This document shows positions 40,832 through 50,521 of a stretch of 64,000 nt of DNA, piece by piece. Location of the stretch: assembly GCA_051652785.1 (NCBI GenBank), contig JBOFUX010000087.1, positions 35,615-99,614 on the forward strand, written 5' to 3'. This DNA is from JAGNZR01 sp051652785 (GTDB taxonomy: Bacteria > Fusobacteriota > Fusobacteriia > Fusobacteriales > Fusobacteriaceae). The notes beneath the pieces are model-generated. The model did no database searches, was not told the origin of the DNA, and saw nothing but the letters and a program-made list of their open reading frames with translations. A program made the translations under genes and the position numbers. How positions within the stretch are numbered: position 1 is the first letter of the stretch; each line of letters starts with the position of its first letter.

Positions 40832-41395
40832 ATGAGAGAAAGTATATATTTAGCATTGGTTCATTATCCAGTTTATAATAAAAATCATGATGTGGTTTCA
40901 ACATCAGTTACGAATTTTGATATTCATGATATTTCAAGAACTTGTAGAACATATGATATTAAAGAGTATCATATAATTGTTCCAGTAGAAGCTCAAAAGC
41001 AATTAACAGAGAGAATAATTGGCTATTGGCAGGAAGGTGTCGGTGGAAATCATAACAGAGATAGAGAAGAAGCATTCTTTAATACAAGAGTCTATGAAGA
41101 TATTCAAAAATCAGTGGAAGAAATAGAAAAACTAGAAGGAGAAAAACCTTTAATTATAACGACATCAGCAAAAATATTTCCTAATACGATAGGATATAAA
41201 GAATTAGGGGAGAAAATAATTGAAGACAAGAGACCTTATCTTCTTTTATTTGGAACAGGTTGGGGACTGACAGAAGAAATTATGGCTATGTCAGATTATA
41301 TACTAGAGCCTATTAGAGGAAATACGAAATATAATCATTTATCAGTTAGATCAGCAGTATCAATTATTTTAGATAGATTAACTGGGGAAAATTAA
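40832..41395 (+). CDS. SAM-dependent RNA methyltransferase (SPOUT-like, COG4752)
   Basis: A 187-residue protein of the family found next to trmD in Fusobacteria, Thermotogae and Clostridia. It reads IYLALVHYPVYNKNHDVVSTSVTNFDIHDISR-like at the start; I see YPVYNKNHDVVSTSVTN, the hydrophobic strand YHIIVPVEAQ, the knot-like LLLFGTGWGLTEEIM and IRGNTKYNHLSVRSAVSIILDR. The last segment is the SPOUT SAM site. Target RNA unknown. GGGAAGGG lies upstream. Confidence 0.85.
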   Translation: MRESIYLALVHYPVYNKNHDVVSTSVTNFDIHDISRTCRTYDIKEYHIIVPVEAQKQLTERIIGYWQEGVGGNHNRDREEAFFNTRVYEDIQKSVEEIEKLEGEKPLIITTSAKIFPNTIGYKELGEKIIEDKRPYLLLFGTGWGLTEEIMAMSDYILEPIRGNTKYNHLSVRSAVSIILDRLTGEN

Positions 41396-41398
41396 AAT

Positions 41399-44300
41399 AT
41401 GGCAAAAGAAATTAAAATTAAACCTGATGAAAAAATGTTTGTAAACATTGGTTTAAAAGAAGTTAAAGTAGAAGAGATTATATATAATGAAAGGCATAAG
41501 AAGTTAACTCTTCAATGCCTTTTATCTTCATTTAAAGATTTTAATGAGGTGGATATATTAGATGAGAAATTAAAAAAAAATTTTGGTGAAAACTTAACAA
41601 TAGAAATAAAAGTAAATTTAAACGTTGAACAAATAACGAAAATAGAATTAAAGGATATAGTAGAGCGATCTATAAAAAAATTAAAAAAAATAAATGCTAT
41701 TTCAAAATCTTTTTTATATTTTTATAGAGTTTTAATAGAAACTGATATTATAAAAATAGAATTAAAAGATGAAATGTCTTTGGAAACTCTTAATAACTCT
41801 GATATTCAAAGGAAACTAAAAAATATAATTAAAAATTATGGAATAGAAGGTTTTGAGGTAGAATTAATAATTGGAGATTTTTCTAAAAAGGAAGAAGAAT
41901 TAAACTACCAAAAAGAAGTAGAAATTATTAATCTTCATAAAAAACAAGAGTTAGAACAAAAAGAAAATATAAAAAAAACAGGAAATTTACCATCTAATTC
42001 AAATGGTAGTTTTACTCCAACTAGTGGAAAAGATAATAGTAATATTCAAAAATTTTATAATAAAAATAAAGGATTAAATGGGACGTTAATCACTATTAAT
42101 GAATTTAGTGAATTACATGAAGAGGAAGTTTGTGTGTTAAGTGGTGAGATATTCTCACTTGAAACAAGAGATATAAGAAATGAAAAAACTCTTGTAACAC
42201 TAAGAATTACAGATAAAGAAAATTCTGTGACGCTTAAAATATTTTTAAATAAAAATGAAAAGCTTGCAGCAAAAGAAGGAGATTTCATAAAAGTTGCTGG
42301 AAAAAAACAAATAGATAGATTTTCTCAAAATAACGAAGAAATTGTTATGCTTACAGCTCTTGAAAAATTAGATAAAATTAAAAAAATAAAATTAGATAAA
42401 GCTACAAATAAGATGATAGAACTCCACACTCATAGTAAAATGAGTGAAATGGTTGGAGTTACAGATATAAAAGATATAGTGGAACGGGCTATAGTATACG
42501 GACATAAATCAGTAGCAATAACAGATTATGGAGTGGTTCATTCTTTTCCTTTTGCTTATAAAGCCGCTAAAGGAAAGGACATAAAAGTTATTTTTGGTTC
42601 TGAAATGTATATGGTAGATGATTTGAAGGAAATAGTTATAAATTCCAAAGATATAAAGATAGAAGATGAAACTTTTGTAGTTTTTGACCTAGAAACTACA
42701 GGATTAAATGCACATAAAAATGAAATAATAGAAATAGGGGCAGTAAAACTAAAAGGAACTAGAATTATAGATAGATATTCTCAATTAATAAAACCAGAAG
42801 GGAAACTTCCTAAAAAAATACAAGAATTAACGGGAATAACAGAGGATATGCTTTTAAATTCCCCTCCTATTGAAGAAATTCTTCCAAAATTTTTAAAATT
42901 CATAGAGGGGAGTACATTAGTTGCTCATAACGCACCATTTGACATGAGTTTTCTAAAAAGAGATAGTTTGAAAATTTTAAATAAAAAAATAGAAAATCCA
43001 GTGATAGACACTTTAAGAATGGCAAGGGATTTATATCCTGAATTTAAAAACTATGGATTAAAAACAGTAACAAAACGTTTAGGAGTTTCTTTAGAATCAC
43101 ATCATAGAGCAGTTGATGATTCCCAAGCAACAGCAAATATGTTTGTTATATTCTTAGAAAAATATTTGGAAAAAGGAATCGATAATATTAATGATTTTCA
43201 AGGTGTTTTTCCAGTAAATATTCAAAAACAAGAAACAAAAAATATAATGGTTATGGTAAAAAATTTAGTAGGGTTAAAAAATATGTATAAACTGATATCT
43301 GAAGCTCATCTTAATAATTATGGACTTAAAAGACCAAGAATAACGAAATCACAATTAATGGAGCATAGAGAGGGGTTAATATTAGGGTGTTCTATGACTG
43401 CCCATCATAATAATGTAAGTGAGTTGTTAGATAATTATATGACATATGATTTTGAAACCTTTGAAAAAAATATATTATTTTATGATTATGTAGAACTATT
43501 ACCGAAAACTACATACAATGAGCTTATAGATGAAGAAGGTACTGGAAGAATAAAAGGGTATGATGAGATTGAAACTTTAAATAAATATACTTATGAAATT
43601 GCTAAAAAGTATAATAAAATTATTACAGCAAGTTCCAATGTCCATTATTTAGATTCTGAAGATTATAAAATTAGAAGTATTTTATTATATGGAAGTGGAA
43701 CTGTTTTTAGAGAAAATCAATTTAAGATAGACAATGGTTTTTATTTTAGAACAACTGATGAATTATTAAATGAATTTGAGTATTTAGGAAAAGATGTGGC
43801 AAGTGAGATAGTTGTGGAAAATACCAATATAATTTCAGATATGATAGAAGTAATAAAACCTGTTCCAGATGGTTTTTTTCCTCCAAAAATAGAAAATGCA
43901 GAAAATATAGTAAGAGATATGACCTATGAAAAAGCTTATAGAATATATGGGAATCCTCTTCCTGCAATAGTTGAGCAAAGAATAGAAAGAGAATTGAAAT
44001 CAATTATAGGAAATGGCTTTGCTGTACTTTATCTTTCAGCACAAAAACTTGTAAAAAAATCTTTAGACAATGGTTACTTAGTAGGCTCTAGAGGGTCAGT
44101 GGGTTCATCAATTGTGGCTTATATGATGGATATAACAGAAGTTAATGCACTTTATCCACATTATTTGTGTGAGGGTTTAAACTGTTTTCATTCAGAATTT
44201 ATAGAAAGGGAAGGAGCAGGAGTAGATTTAGTTAAAAAAAATTGTCCCAAGTGTGGAGTTGAAATGAAAAGAGACGGTCACTCTATCCCTTTTGAAGTTT

Positions 44301-45757
44301 TTATGGGATTTGACGGGGATAAAGTACCAGATATAGATTTAAACTTTTCAGGAGAGTATCAAGGGGAAATTCATAGATATTGTGAAGAGTTATTTGGAAA
44401 AGAAAATGTATTTAAAGCTGGTACAATTTCAACTTTAGCAGAAAAAAATGCTATGGGTTATGTTATGAAATATTATGAAGAACAAAATTTAAAAATTTCT
44501 AATGCAGAAATAGTTAGATTAGCTAAAAAATGTGAAGGAGCTAAGAAAACAACAGGACAGCATCCAGGAGGAATGATAGTAGTTCCTCAAGGGCACAGTA
44601 TTTTTGAATTCTGTCCAGTACAAAAACCAGCTAACGATATGGCTAATGATTCTATAACGACTCATTATGACTATCATGTAATGGATGAACAATTGGTGAA
44701 GTTAGATATATTAGGTCATGATGACCCCACTACAATAAGATTATTACAGGAGTATACAGGTGTTGATGTTTATTCTATTCCACTAGCTGATCCAGAAACA
44801 ATAAAGTTATTTTCTTCCACAACATCTTTAGGAGTAACTTCAGAAGCTATCGGCTCAGTTGTAGGAACCTATGGAGTACCTGAATTTGGGACACCATTTG
44901 TAAGACAAATGTTAGTTGATACAATGCCGACAACTTTTGCAGAATTAGTTAGAATATCGGGACTTTCTCATGGAACAGATGTGTGGCTAAATAATGCACA
45001 AGAATTTGTAAAACAAGGAAAAGCTAATTTATCACAAATAATATCAGTAAGAGATGATATTATGAACTATTTAATAGATCAAGGTTTAGATAAAGGAACA
45101 GCTTTTAAAATTATGGAATTTGTTAGAAAAGGTCAACCTTCTAAAAATATAGAAGCTTGGGAAAAATATTCTGCTTTGATGAAAGAACATAAAGTAGAAG
45201 ATTGGTATATAGAATCGTGTAGAAGGATAAAATATATGTTTCCCAAAGGTCATGCTGTAGCCTACGTTATGATGGCTATAAGAATTGCTTATTTTAAAGT
45301 TCATTATCCATTAGAGTTTTATGCTGCATATTTTTCTAGAAAATGTGATGCTTTTGATTATGAGTTGATGCACGATATATCTAAAATAAAAGAAAGATTA
45401 TTTGAATTAAATAAAGAAATTAAATTAGACGTGAAGCAAAAATCTGAATTAGTATTGTGTGAAATAATAATAGAGATGAGAGCTCGAGGATTTGAATTTT
45501 TACCAATAGATATATATATATCGGCAGGTTTTAAATTTACTTTAGAAAATGGGAAAGTAAGAATCCCTTTAATTGCACTAAATGGACTGGGAGGTTCAGT
45601 TGTAGAGAATGTATTAAGGGAGAGAGAGTTAGGAAGATTTACTTCTTTTGAAGATTTAAAAAGAAGAACGAAAATATCTCAAACTATAGTAGAAAAGCTA
45701 AAAGAATTTAAATTAATTGAAAATTTGAATGAAACTAATCAAATATCTTTATTTTAA
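41399..45757 (+). CDS. polC: DNA polymerase III alpha subunit, PolC type
   Basis: The main replicative DNA polymerase with its own proofreading. 1452 residues, standard PolC length. Order: N-terminal domain (1-200), OB fold (about 220-330), PHP domain start (MIELHTHSKMSEMVGVTD), inserted 3'-5' exonuclease (VVFDLETTGLNAH through HRAVDDSQATANMF), then the rest of PHP, a four-Cys zinc site around residue 920-960 (CEGLNCF, CPKCG), the palm with VPDIDLNFSGEYQ, and fingers with TTGQHPGGMIVVP. It ends with a clamp-binding-like QISLF. Last gene of the hpt operon. PolC is shared by low-GC Gram-positives, Fusobacteria and Thermotogae. Confidence 0.98.
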   Translation: MAKEIKIKPDEKMFVNIGLKEVKVEEIIYNERHKKLTLQCLLSSFKDFNEVDILDEKLKKNFGENLTIEIKVNLNVEQITKIELKDIVERSIKKLKKINAISKSFLYFYRVLIETDIIKIELKDEMSLETLNNSDIQRKLKNIIKNYGIEGFEVELIIGDFSKKEEELNYQKEVEIINLHKKQELEQKENIKKTGNLPSNSNGSFTPTSGKDNSNIQKFYNKNKGLNGTLITINEFSELHEEEVCVLSGEIFSLETRDIRNEKTLVTLRITDKENSVTLKIFLNKNEKLAAKEGDFIKVAGKKQIDRFSQNNEEIVMLTALEKLDKIKKIKLDKATNKMIELHTHSKMSEMVGVTDIKDIVERAIVYGHKSVAITDYGVVHSFPFAYKAAKGKDIKVIFGSEMYMVDDLKEIVINSKDIKIEDETFVVFDLETTGLNAHKNEIIEIGAVKLKGTRIIDRYSQLIKPEGKLPKKIQELTGITEDMLLNSPPIEEILPKFLKFIEGSTLVAHNAPFDMSFLKRDSLKILNKKIENPVIDTLRMARDLYPEFKNYGLKTVTKRLGVSLESHHRAVDDSQATANMFVIFLEKYLEKGIDNINDFQGVFPVNIQKQETKNIMVMVKNLVGLKNMYKLISEAHLNNYGLKRPRITKSQLMEHREGLILGCSMTAHHNNVSELLDNYMTYDFETFEKNILFYDYVELLPKTTYNELIDEEGTGRIKGYDEIETLNKYTYEIAKKYNKIITASSNVHYLDSEDYKIRSILLYGSGTVFRENQFKIDNGFYFRTTDELLNEFEYLGKDVASEIVVENTNIISDMIEVIKPVPDGFFPPKIENAENIVRDMTYEKAYRIYGNPLPAIVEQRIERELKSIIGNGFAVLYLSAQKLVKKSLDNGYLVGSRGSVGSSIVAYMMDITEVNALYPHYLCEGLNCFHSEFIEREGAGVDLVKKNCPKCGVEMKRDGHSIPFEVFMGFDGDKVPDIDLNFSGEYQGEIHRYCEELFGKENVFKAGTISTLAEKNAMGYVMKYYEEQNLKISNAEIVRLAKKCEGAKKTTGQHPGGMIVVPQGHSIFEFCPVQKPANDMANDSITTHYDYHVMDEQLVKLDILGHDDPTTIRLLQEYTGVDVYSIPLADPETIKLFSSTTSLGVTSEAIGSVVGTYGVPEFGTPFVRQMLVDTMPTTFAELVRISGLSHGTDVWLNNAQEFVKQGKANLSQIISVRDDIMNYLIDQGLDKGTAFKIMEFVRKGQPSKNIEAWEKYSALMKEHKVEDWYIESCRRIKYMFPKGHAVAYVMMAIRIAYFKVHYPLEFYAAYFSRKCDAFDYELMHDISKIKERLFELNKEIKLDVKQKSELVLCEIIIEMRARGFEFLPIDIYISAGFKFTLENGKVRIPLIALNGLGGSVVENVLRERELGRFTSFEDLKRRTKISQTIVEKLKEFKLIENLNETNQISLF

Positions 45758-45821
45758 TTCTAAAAATGATATAGTTATACAAAATTTCTATAATTTAATG
45801 TTGAAATAAAATTATTAACTC

Positions 45822-45850
45822 TTGAAAAATAAAATAAAAAGGTTTATACT
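45822..45850 (+). promoter_or_regulatory. Promoter of the threonine dehydratase gene
   Basis: TTGAAA (45822-45827), 17-nt spacer, TATACT (45845-45850), about 50 nt before the ATG at 45903. Confidence 0.6.
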
Positions 45851-45902
45851 TTTATATATATTCAATAAAAATGTATTTTATTTATATAAAATGGAGGAAA
45901 TA

Positions 45903-47111
45903 ATGTCAATAACGGTAAATTTAGAGATGATAAAAACTGCTCAGGAAATTTTAAAAAGTGTAATAAGAAAAACGCCTATGATAAACTGTCTTTGGATGAG
46001 TGAAAAAACTGGGAATAAAGTATACTTCAAAATGGAAAATTTACAAAAGACAGGTTCTTTTAAAATTAGAGGAGCGGTTAATAAAATTGCTAATTTGACA
46101 AATGAGGAAAAAAAAAGAGGTATAATAGCGTCTTCAGCAGGGAATCATGCTCAAGGAGTAGCCCTAGGAGCTAAAGCACAGGGAATAAAAGCTACTATAG
46201 TTATGCCAAGTACAGCTCCCATGGCTAAGGTAACTGCAACTAAATCTTATGGAGCAGAAGTAATTCTTTGGGGAGAAGTTTATGATGATGCTTATAATAA
46301 GGCTTGTGAAATTCAAAAGGAAACAGAGGCAGTATTTATTCATCCTTTTGATGACGATTATGTAATTGCAGGTCAAGGAACAATAGGCTTGGAAATACTA
46401 GAAGAACTTCCAGAGTTAGAAGTAGTAGTAGTTCCGATTGGTGGTGGAGGAATATTATCAGGAATAGCGATAGCTCTAAAATCATTAAAACCCAGCATAA
46501 GGATAATAGGAGTTCAAACAGCTAACGTTCCCTCTATGCAAGAAGCTTTAAAAATGGGATATCCAATTGAAATAAAAGCAACGACTACAATTGCAGATGG
46601 AATTGCCGTAAAAAAATCTGGAAATAAAACTTTTGAAATTATAAAAAAATATATAGATGAAATAATAACTGTAAGTGAAGATGAAATAGCTGATGCAGTA
46701 CTTTATATGATGGAAAAAAATAAAGTTATGACAGAAGGTGCAGGTGCAATAGCGGCAGCAGGGATTCTATCGGGGAAAATAAAAGCCAAAGATAAAAATA
46801 TTTGTGGGATTATATCAGGGGGAAATATAGATATAAATTTAATGGATAGAATTATTAATAGGGCTTTATTTAATCAAGGCAGAAGATATGAATTTAAAAC
46901 CAGAGTTCAAGATAAAACTGGGGAATTACAAAAATTTTTAGATGTTATCAAAGACAATAAAGCAAATATATTAAGTTTAGATATGAATATGTTTGAAGAA
47001 TCTTTTGCACTTAATACACAAGAGATAAAAATAATTGTAGAGTGTTTTAACTGTGAACATAAAAAAGAAATATTAAATGCTGTAAAAGAAAAAGGATATT
47101 TAGTATATTAA
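45903..47111 (+). CDS. Threonine ammonia-lyase (catabolic-type, with ACT domain)
   Basis: Deaminates threonine to 2-oxobutanoate and ammonia. 402 residues. The PLP Lys54 is in QKTGSFKIRGAVN; ASSAGNHAQGVALGA and PIGGGGILSGIAIALK (phosphate loop) follow. The last ~75 residues form an ACT-like regulatory domain. The size fits the short type (about 400) rather than the ~510-residue biosynthetic IlvA with two such domains. The ATG at 45903 has GGAGG 5 nt upstream and lies after the promoter; earlier in-frame ATGs lie in the promoter. A catabolic or mixed role is inference. Confidence 0.93.
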   Translation: MSITVNLEMIKTAQEILKSVIRKTPMINCLWMSEKTGNKVYFKMENLQKTGSFKIRGAVNKIANLTNEEKKRGIIASSAGNHAQGVALGAKAQGIKATIVMPSTAPMAKVTATKSYGAEVILWGEVYDDAYNKACEIQKETEAVFIHPFDDDYVIAGQGTIGLEILEELPELEVVVVPIGGGGILSGIAIALKSLKPSIRIIGVQTANVPSMQEALKMGYPIEIKATTTIADGIAVKKSGNKTFEIIKKYIDEIITVSEDEIADAVLYMMEKNKVMTEGAGAIAAAGILSGKIKAKDKNICGIISGGNIDINLMDRIINRALFNQGRRYEFKTRVQDKTGELQKFLDVIKDNKANILSLDMNMFEESFALNTQEIKIIVECFNCEHKKEILNAVKEKGYLVY

Positions 47112-47135
47112 TTATAAAAAAAGTGGTGGTGTTAT

Positions 47136-48404
47136 GTGAAAAAGTTAGGTTTAATTATATTCTTAGGAATTAAAGTTTTAATATTTAGTGATAGTAGTTA
47201 TCCTTACACAGATCCACTTGTTGCTACAATAGTTGGAAGCTCTACTCTTATGACAGAAGGTGTATCTTTACTAGAGGATATAAAAATATCTGAGCATAAA
47301 ATTTATACAGAAATGGGAAAAAAAATTACAGAAAATTTTTGGTATCAAAAAGGATATAAATTTTCATTGGTAAAACAGAAGAAAAAAGCTCCCTTAATTT
47401 TTGTAATAGCAGGAACTGGTGCAGCACATAATTCAGTGAGAATGACATATTTTCAAAGAATTTTTTATGATGCAGGATATAATGTAATATCTATCTCCTC
47501 ACCTATGCAAATGAATTTTATTCTTAACGCTTCTTCCAGTAGAATGCCAGGTAGACTTATGGCTGATAGTGAAGATATTTATGAGATTATGCAAAAAGCA
47601 TATGAAAAAGTAAAAAAAAATATAGAGGTGTCAGACTTCTACATAATGGGCTACTCTTTAGGTGCTGCTCAAACTGCTTATGTTTCATACATAGATGAGA
47701 GAGAGAAAAAATTTAACTTTAAAAGAGGATTTATGATAAATCCTGTTGTAGATATGTATAAATCGGCAACTAAGTTAGATAATATGTTAAATGATAATAT
47801 AGATAACGATAAAAAAAAAATAGGGATATTAGTTGAGGAAATTTTTACTGAAATTTCTAAAAAGACAAGTGGCAAAAATATTCAGTTAAGTGAAGCTGTT
47901 ATCTATTCATTGTTTAAAGAAAAAATTATTTCCAATGAAAAAATGGCAGCATTAATAGGACTTGCTTTTAGAATAATAGCTATTGATTTGAACTTTATAA
48001 CAGATATAACAAATAATAGAAATATTTATGAAAGTAAAGCAATAGGAAAATTCGAACCACTTTTTAAATATTTTCAAAAAATTGATTTTGCAGGTTTTGA
48101 TGATTATCTTTCGAGATTAGCAGAACCGTATTATAAGGAAAAAGGAATGAGTAAAAACTCTTTATTAAAATCTGTAAAACTTAATGAAATAGAAAACTAT
48201 TTAAGAACGACCTCTAAATTAGCTGTTGTTACAAATCGGGATGAGCTAATTTTAGATAAAAAAGACATGGCATATTTAGAGGATGTATTCAAAGATAAAA
48301 TAATAGTTTATCCTTATGGTGGACATTGCGGAAATATGTTTTTTGAACCAAATGTAAATCAAATGCTTAATTATTTAAAAAATGGGGTGTTAGTTAATGA
48401 ATAA
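47136..48404 (+). CDS. Secreted alpha/beta-hydrolase
   Basis: A 422-residue protein with an N-terminal signal peptide (residues 1-20, KKLGLIIFLGIKVLIFSDS). The hydrolase core shows PLIFVIAGTGAAHNS as the oxyanion strand region, GYNVISISSP, and the nucleophile elbow IMGYSLGAAQTAYVS with the catalytic Ser. An Asp and a His probably come from VVTNRDELILDK and YPYGGHCGNMFF. The start is GTG at 47136. It overlaps by 8 nt with the MlaA-like gene, suggesting a joint role in envelope lipid turnover, which is inference. Substrate unknown; lipase or esterase possible. Confidence 0.75.
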   Translation: MKKLGLIIFLGIKVLIFSDSSYPYTDPLVATIVGSSTLMTEGVSLLEDIKISEHKIYTEMGKKITENFWYQKGYKFSLVKQKKKAPLIFVIAGTGAAHNSVRMTYFQRIFYDAGYNVISISSPMQMNFILNASSSRMPGRLMADSEDIYEIMQKAYEKVKKNIEVSDFYIMGYSLGAAQTAYVSYIDEREKKFNFKRGFMINPVVDMYKSATKLDNMLNDNIDNDKKKIGILVEEIFTEISKKTSGKNIQLSEAVIYSLFKEKIISNEKMAALIGLAFRIIAIDLNFITDITNNRNIYESKAIGKFEPLFKYFQKIDFAGFDDYLSRLAEPYYKEKGMSKNSLLKSVKLNEIENYLRTTSKLAVVTNRDELILDKKDMAYLEDVFKDKIIVYPYGGHCGNMFFEPNVNQMLNYLKNGVLVNE

Positions 48405-49140
48405 AAGAATATTATTAGCACTTTTAATTTTTATTAATATAAGTCTAATTAGCCACTCTGAAAAATTTATAAATCAAAAAGATAAAAATAAATTAAAAAT
48501 AGAAGAAAATGAGCAAGCAACTAAATATTTTGACGTTTATGATCCTTGGGAAAAGATGAATAGAAAAGTGTACTATTTTAACTATTATTTTGATACTTAT
48601 TTTTTTAGTCCTGTGGCTAATGGATATAAGTTAATAACACCAAATATTGTAGAAAATGGAGTTAGTAATTTTTTTAAAAATTCTACAAATATAACAACAA
48701 TGGTAAATTCAACATTGCAAGGAAAATTTAGAAAATTTATGAGAACATTAGGTAGGTTTTCAATTAATACAATTCTAGGTGGTTTAGGCATAATAGATGT
48801 AGCCACTAAATTAGATATGCCTAACGAGTATGCAGATTTTGGCTTAACTTTAGCATATTACGGTGTTCCCAGTGGACCGTATTTAATACTTCCAATTTTA
48901 GGACCTTCAAATTTAAGAGATGCCACAGGAAAATTATTAGATTCTCAGGGGAATAAAATACATCCGTACACTCAAAGTGAAATTTTAGAAATGTCATCAA
49001 AAAAATTATTAATTATTAATGCCATAGATACAAGAAAAAAAGTTAATTTTAAATATTATGAAACAGGGAGTCCTTTTGAATACGATTATTTAAGGTTTTT
49101 TTATAGGGAGTTTAGACATTTTCAAGAAGCAGTAGATTAG
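48397..49140 (+). CDS. mlaA: MlaA/VacJ-family outer-membrane lipid asymmetry protein
   Basis: A 247-residue member of the VacJ/MlaA family: DPWEKMNRKVYYFNYYFD, SNFFKNSTNITTMVNSTLQGKF, GRFSINTILGGLGIIDVA, ADFGLTLAYYGVPSGPYLILPILGPSNLRDATGKLLD. MlaA removes phospholipids from the outer leaflet of the outer membrane. Unlike typical MlaA, the signal peptide (residues 1-20) has no Cys, so the protein appears not to be a lipoprotein. The other Mla genes are not in the window. Coupled with the alpha/beta-hydrolase gene. Together they support an outer membrane in this organism. Confidence 0.9.
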   Translation: MNKRILLALLIFINISLISHSEKFINQKDKNKLKIEENEQATKYFDVYDPWEKMNRKVYYFNYYFDTYFFSPVANGYKLITPNIVENGVSNFFKNSTNITTMVNSTLQGKFRKFMRTLGRFSINTILGGLGIIDVATKLDMPNEYADFGLTLAYYGVPSGPYLILPILGPSNLRDATGKLLDSQGNKIHPYTQSEILEMSSKKLLIINAIDTRKKVNFKYYETGSPFEYDYLRFFYREFRHFQEAVD

Positions 49141-49160
49141 TAAAAAAGGAGATAATTAAA

Positions 49161-50036
49161 GTGAATTGGAAAGAATTAACAATAGATTCAAAAGAAATAA
49201 TTTCAACTTATACAGAAAATAAGTTTGAAATTTGTGATTATAATTTTTCTAATCTTTATTTGTGGAGTTTAGGGGATAAACTTAAATATGCTATTGAAGA
49301 TGAATTTTTATATATAAAAGGTGATTATTTAGGAGAAGATAGTTATTTAATGCCTGTTTCTTTAAAAAATAACTGTGAAATATCAAAAATAATAAAAGCT
49401 GTTGATAAAGTAATAGATAAAAATAAAAAATTAGATCTAGTTTCTGAAAAAATGAAAATAAAATTAGAAGATTACTATATATTTGAAGAAATGGAAAATA
49501 GTTTTGACTATATATATTTAGTTGAAGACTTAGTGTTTTTAAAAGGACGAAAATATAGTAAAAAAAAGAATAAATTAAATCAATTTAATAAAAGCTATCT
49601 ATATACTTATGAACAAATAAATGAAAAAAATTTATTTGAAGTAATAGAGTTTCAAAAAAAATGGTGTAAAGAAAGAGAGTGTGACTCCGTTGAAACTTTA
49701 AAAAAAGAAAATATAGGACTTAGTAAAATATTTGAAAATTTTATCAAGTTAAAGATAAAAGGTGGAATGCTAAAAATTGATAATAAAGTAGTAGCCTACG
49801 CTTTGGGAGAGGAATTAACCAAAGATATGTTTGTTATACATGTGGAAAAAGCGGATGAAGAGTATAAAGGAAGTTATCAGGCTATAAATTCAATATTTTT
49901 AGAAAAAGAATGTTTAAAATATCAATATATAAATAGAGAAGATGATTCAGGAGTCCCGGGAATAAAAAAAGCTAAAGAATCATATTACCCTATTAAAATG
50001 GAAAAAAAATATAAAATTATAGAAAAAAAATTATAA
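49161..50036 (+). CDS. DUF2156 (LPG synthase C-terminal-like) GNAT-fold protein
   Basis: A 291-residue protein without membrane segments. It resembles the C-terminal domain of phosphatidylglycerol lysyltransferases (DUF2156, PF09924): WSLGDKLKYAIEDEFLYI, LKGRKYSKKKNKLNQFNKSY, KVVAYALGEELTKDMFVIHVEKADEEYKGSY-like strand-turn-helix, and the closing YINREDDSGVPGIKKAKESYYP. MprF's membrane part is absent. Such cytosolic proteins may aminoacylate an unknown acceptor. GTG start at 49161 with AAAGGAG upstream. Confidence 0.85.
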   Translation: MNWKELTIDSKEIISTYTENKFEICDYNFSNLYLWSLGDKLKYAIEDEFLYIKGDYLGEDSYLMPVSLKNNCEISKIIKAVDKVIDKNKKLDLVSEKMKIKLEDYYIFEEMENSFDYIYLVEDLVFLKGRKYSKKKNKLNQFNKSYLYTYEQINEKNLFEVIEFQKKWCKERECDSVETLKKENIGLSKIFENFIKLKIKGGMLKIDNKVVAYALGEELTKDMFVIHVEKADEEYKGSYQAINSIFLEKECLKYQYINREDDSGVPGIKKAKESYYPIKMEKKYKIIEKKL

Positions 50037-50110
50037 AAAAATTATTGGTCAAAAATAGAGCTAAAAACACTTGAAAAGATAAAATAACAAGAATTAACTA
50101 AAATAATAAG

Positions 50111-50139
50111 TTGACAAAAGAAGAGAAGTTAGATAAAAT
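50111..50139 (+). promoter_or_regulatory. Promoter of ptsH
   Basis: Perfect TTGACA (50111-50116), 17-nt spacer, TAAAAT (50134-50139), about 50 nt before ptsH. Confidence 0.65.
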
Positions 50140-50188
50140 TAAGCTATAAAGAATTAAAGTTATTCAAATAGAGATTTGGAGGGAAAAA

Positions 50189-50452
50189 ATGGCTTGTAAA
50201 TTAGCAGAAGTAAAAAATGAAACAGGATTACACACTAGACCAGGAAATGAGTTTGTAAGTTTAGCAAAAACATTTGAATCAGTAATTGAACTTGAAAATG
50301 AAGCTGGGAAAAAAGTTAAAGGAACTTCTTTATTAAAACTTTTATCTCTTGGAGTAAAAAAAGGAAGTAAAATAACAGTTCATGCCGAGGGACCGGATGC
50401 AGATGAAGCGGTAGAAAAATTAGCTTATCTTCTAGAAAATTTAAAGGATTAA
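50189..50452 (+). CDS. ptsH: Phosphocarrier protein HPr
   Basis: 87 residues. The active-site His15 lies in ETGLHTRPGNEF. The regulatory site region reads KVKGTSLLKLLSLGVKKG; a Ser (Ser47) is in place of the Ser46 of Firmicutes HPr, so HPr kinase regulation is possible but not shown. It receives phosphate from enzyme I and passes it to EIIA proteins. GGAGGG lies upstream. A terminator follows before ptsI. Confidence 0.96.
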   Translation: MACKLAEVKNETGLHTRPGNEFVSLAKTFESVIELENEAGKKVKGTSLLKLLSLGVKKGSKITVHAEGPDADEAVEKLAYLLENLKD

Positions 50453-50457
50453 TCTTA

Positions 50458-50498
50458 AATATGGAAGGTGAAAAATGAACCCTTCCATTTTTTTTTAC
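50458..50498 (+). terminator. Intrinsic terminator between ptsH and ptsI
   Basis: ATGGAAGG (50461-50468) and CCTTCCAT (50481-50488) form a perfect 8-bp stem followed by a T-run. No obvious promoter follows before ptsI, so it probably attenuates transcription into ptsI. Confidence 0.75.
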
Positions 50499-50521
50499 TA
50501 ATATAAAAAAGGAAGTGAAAA

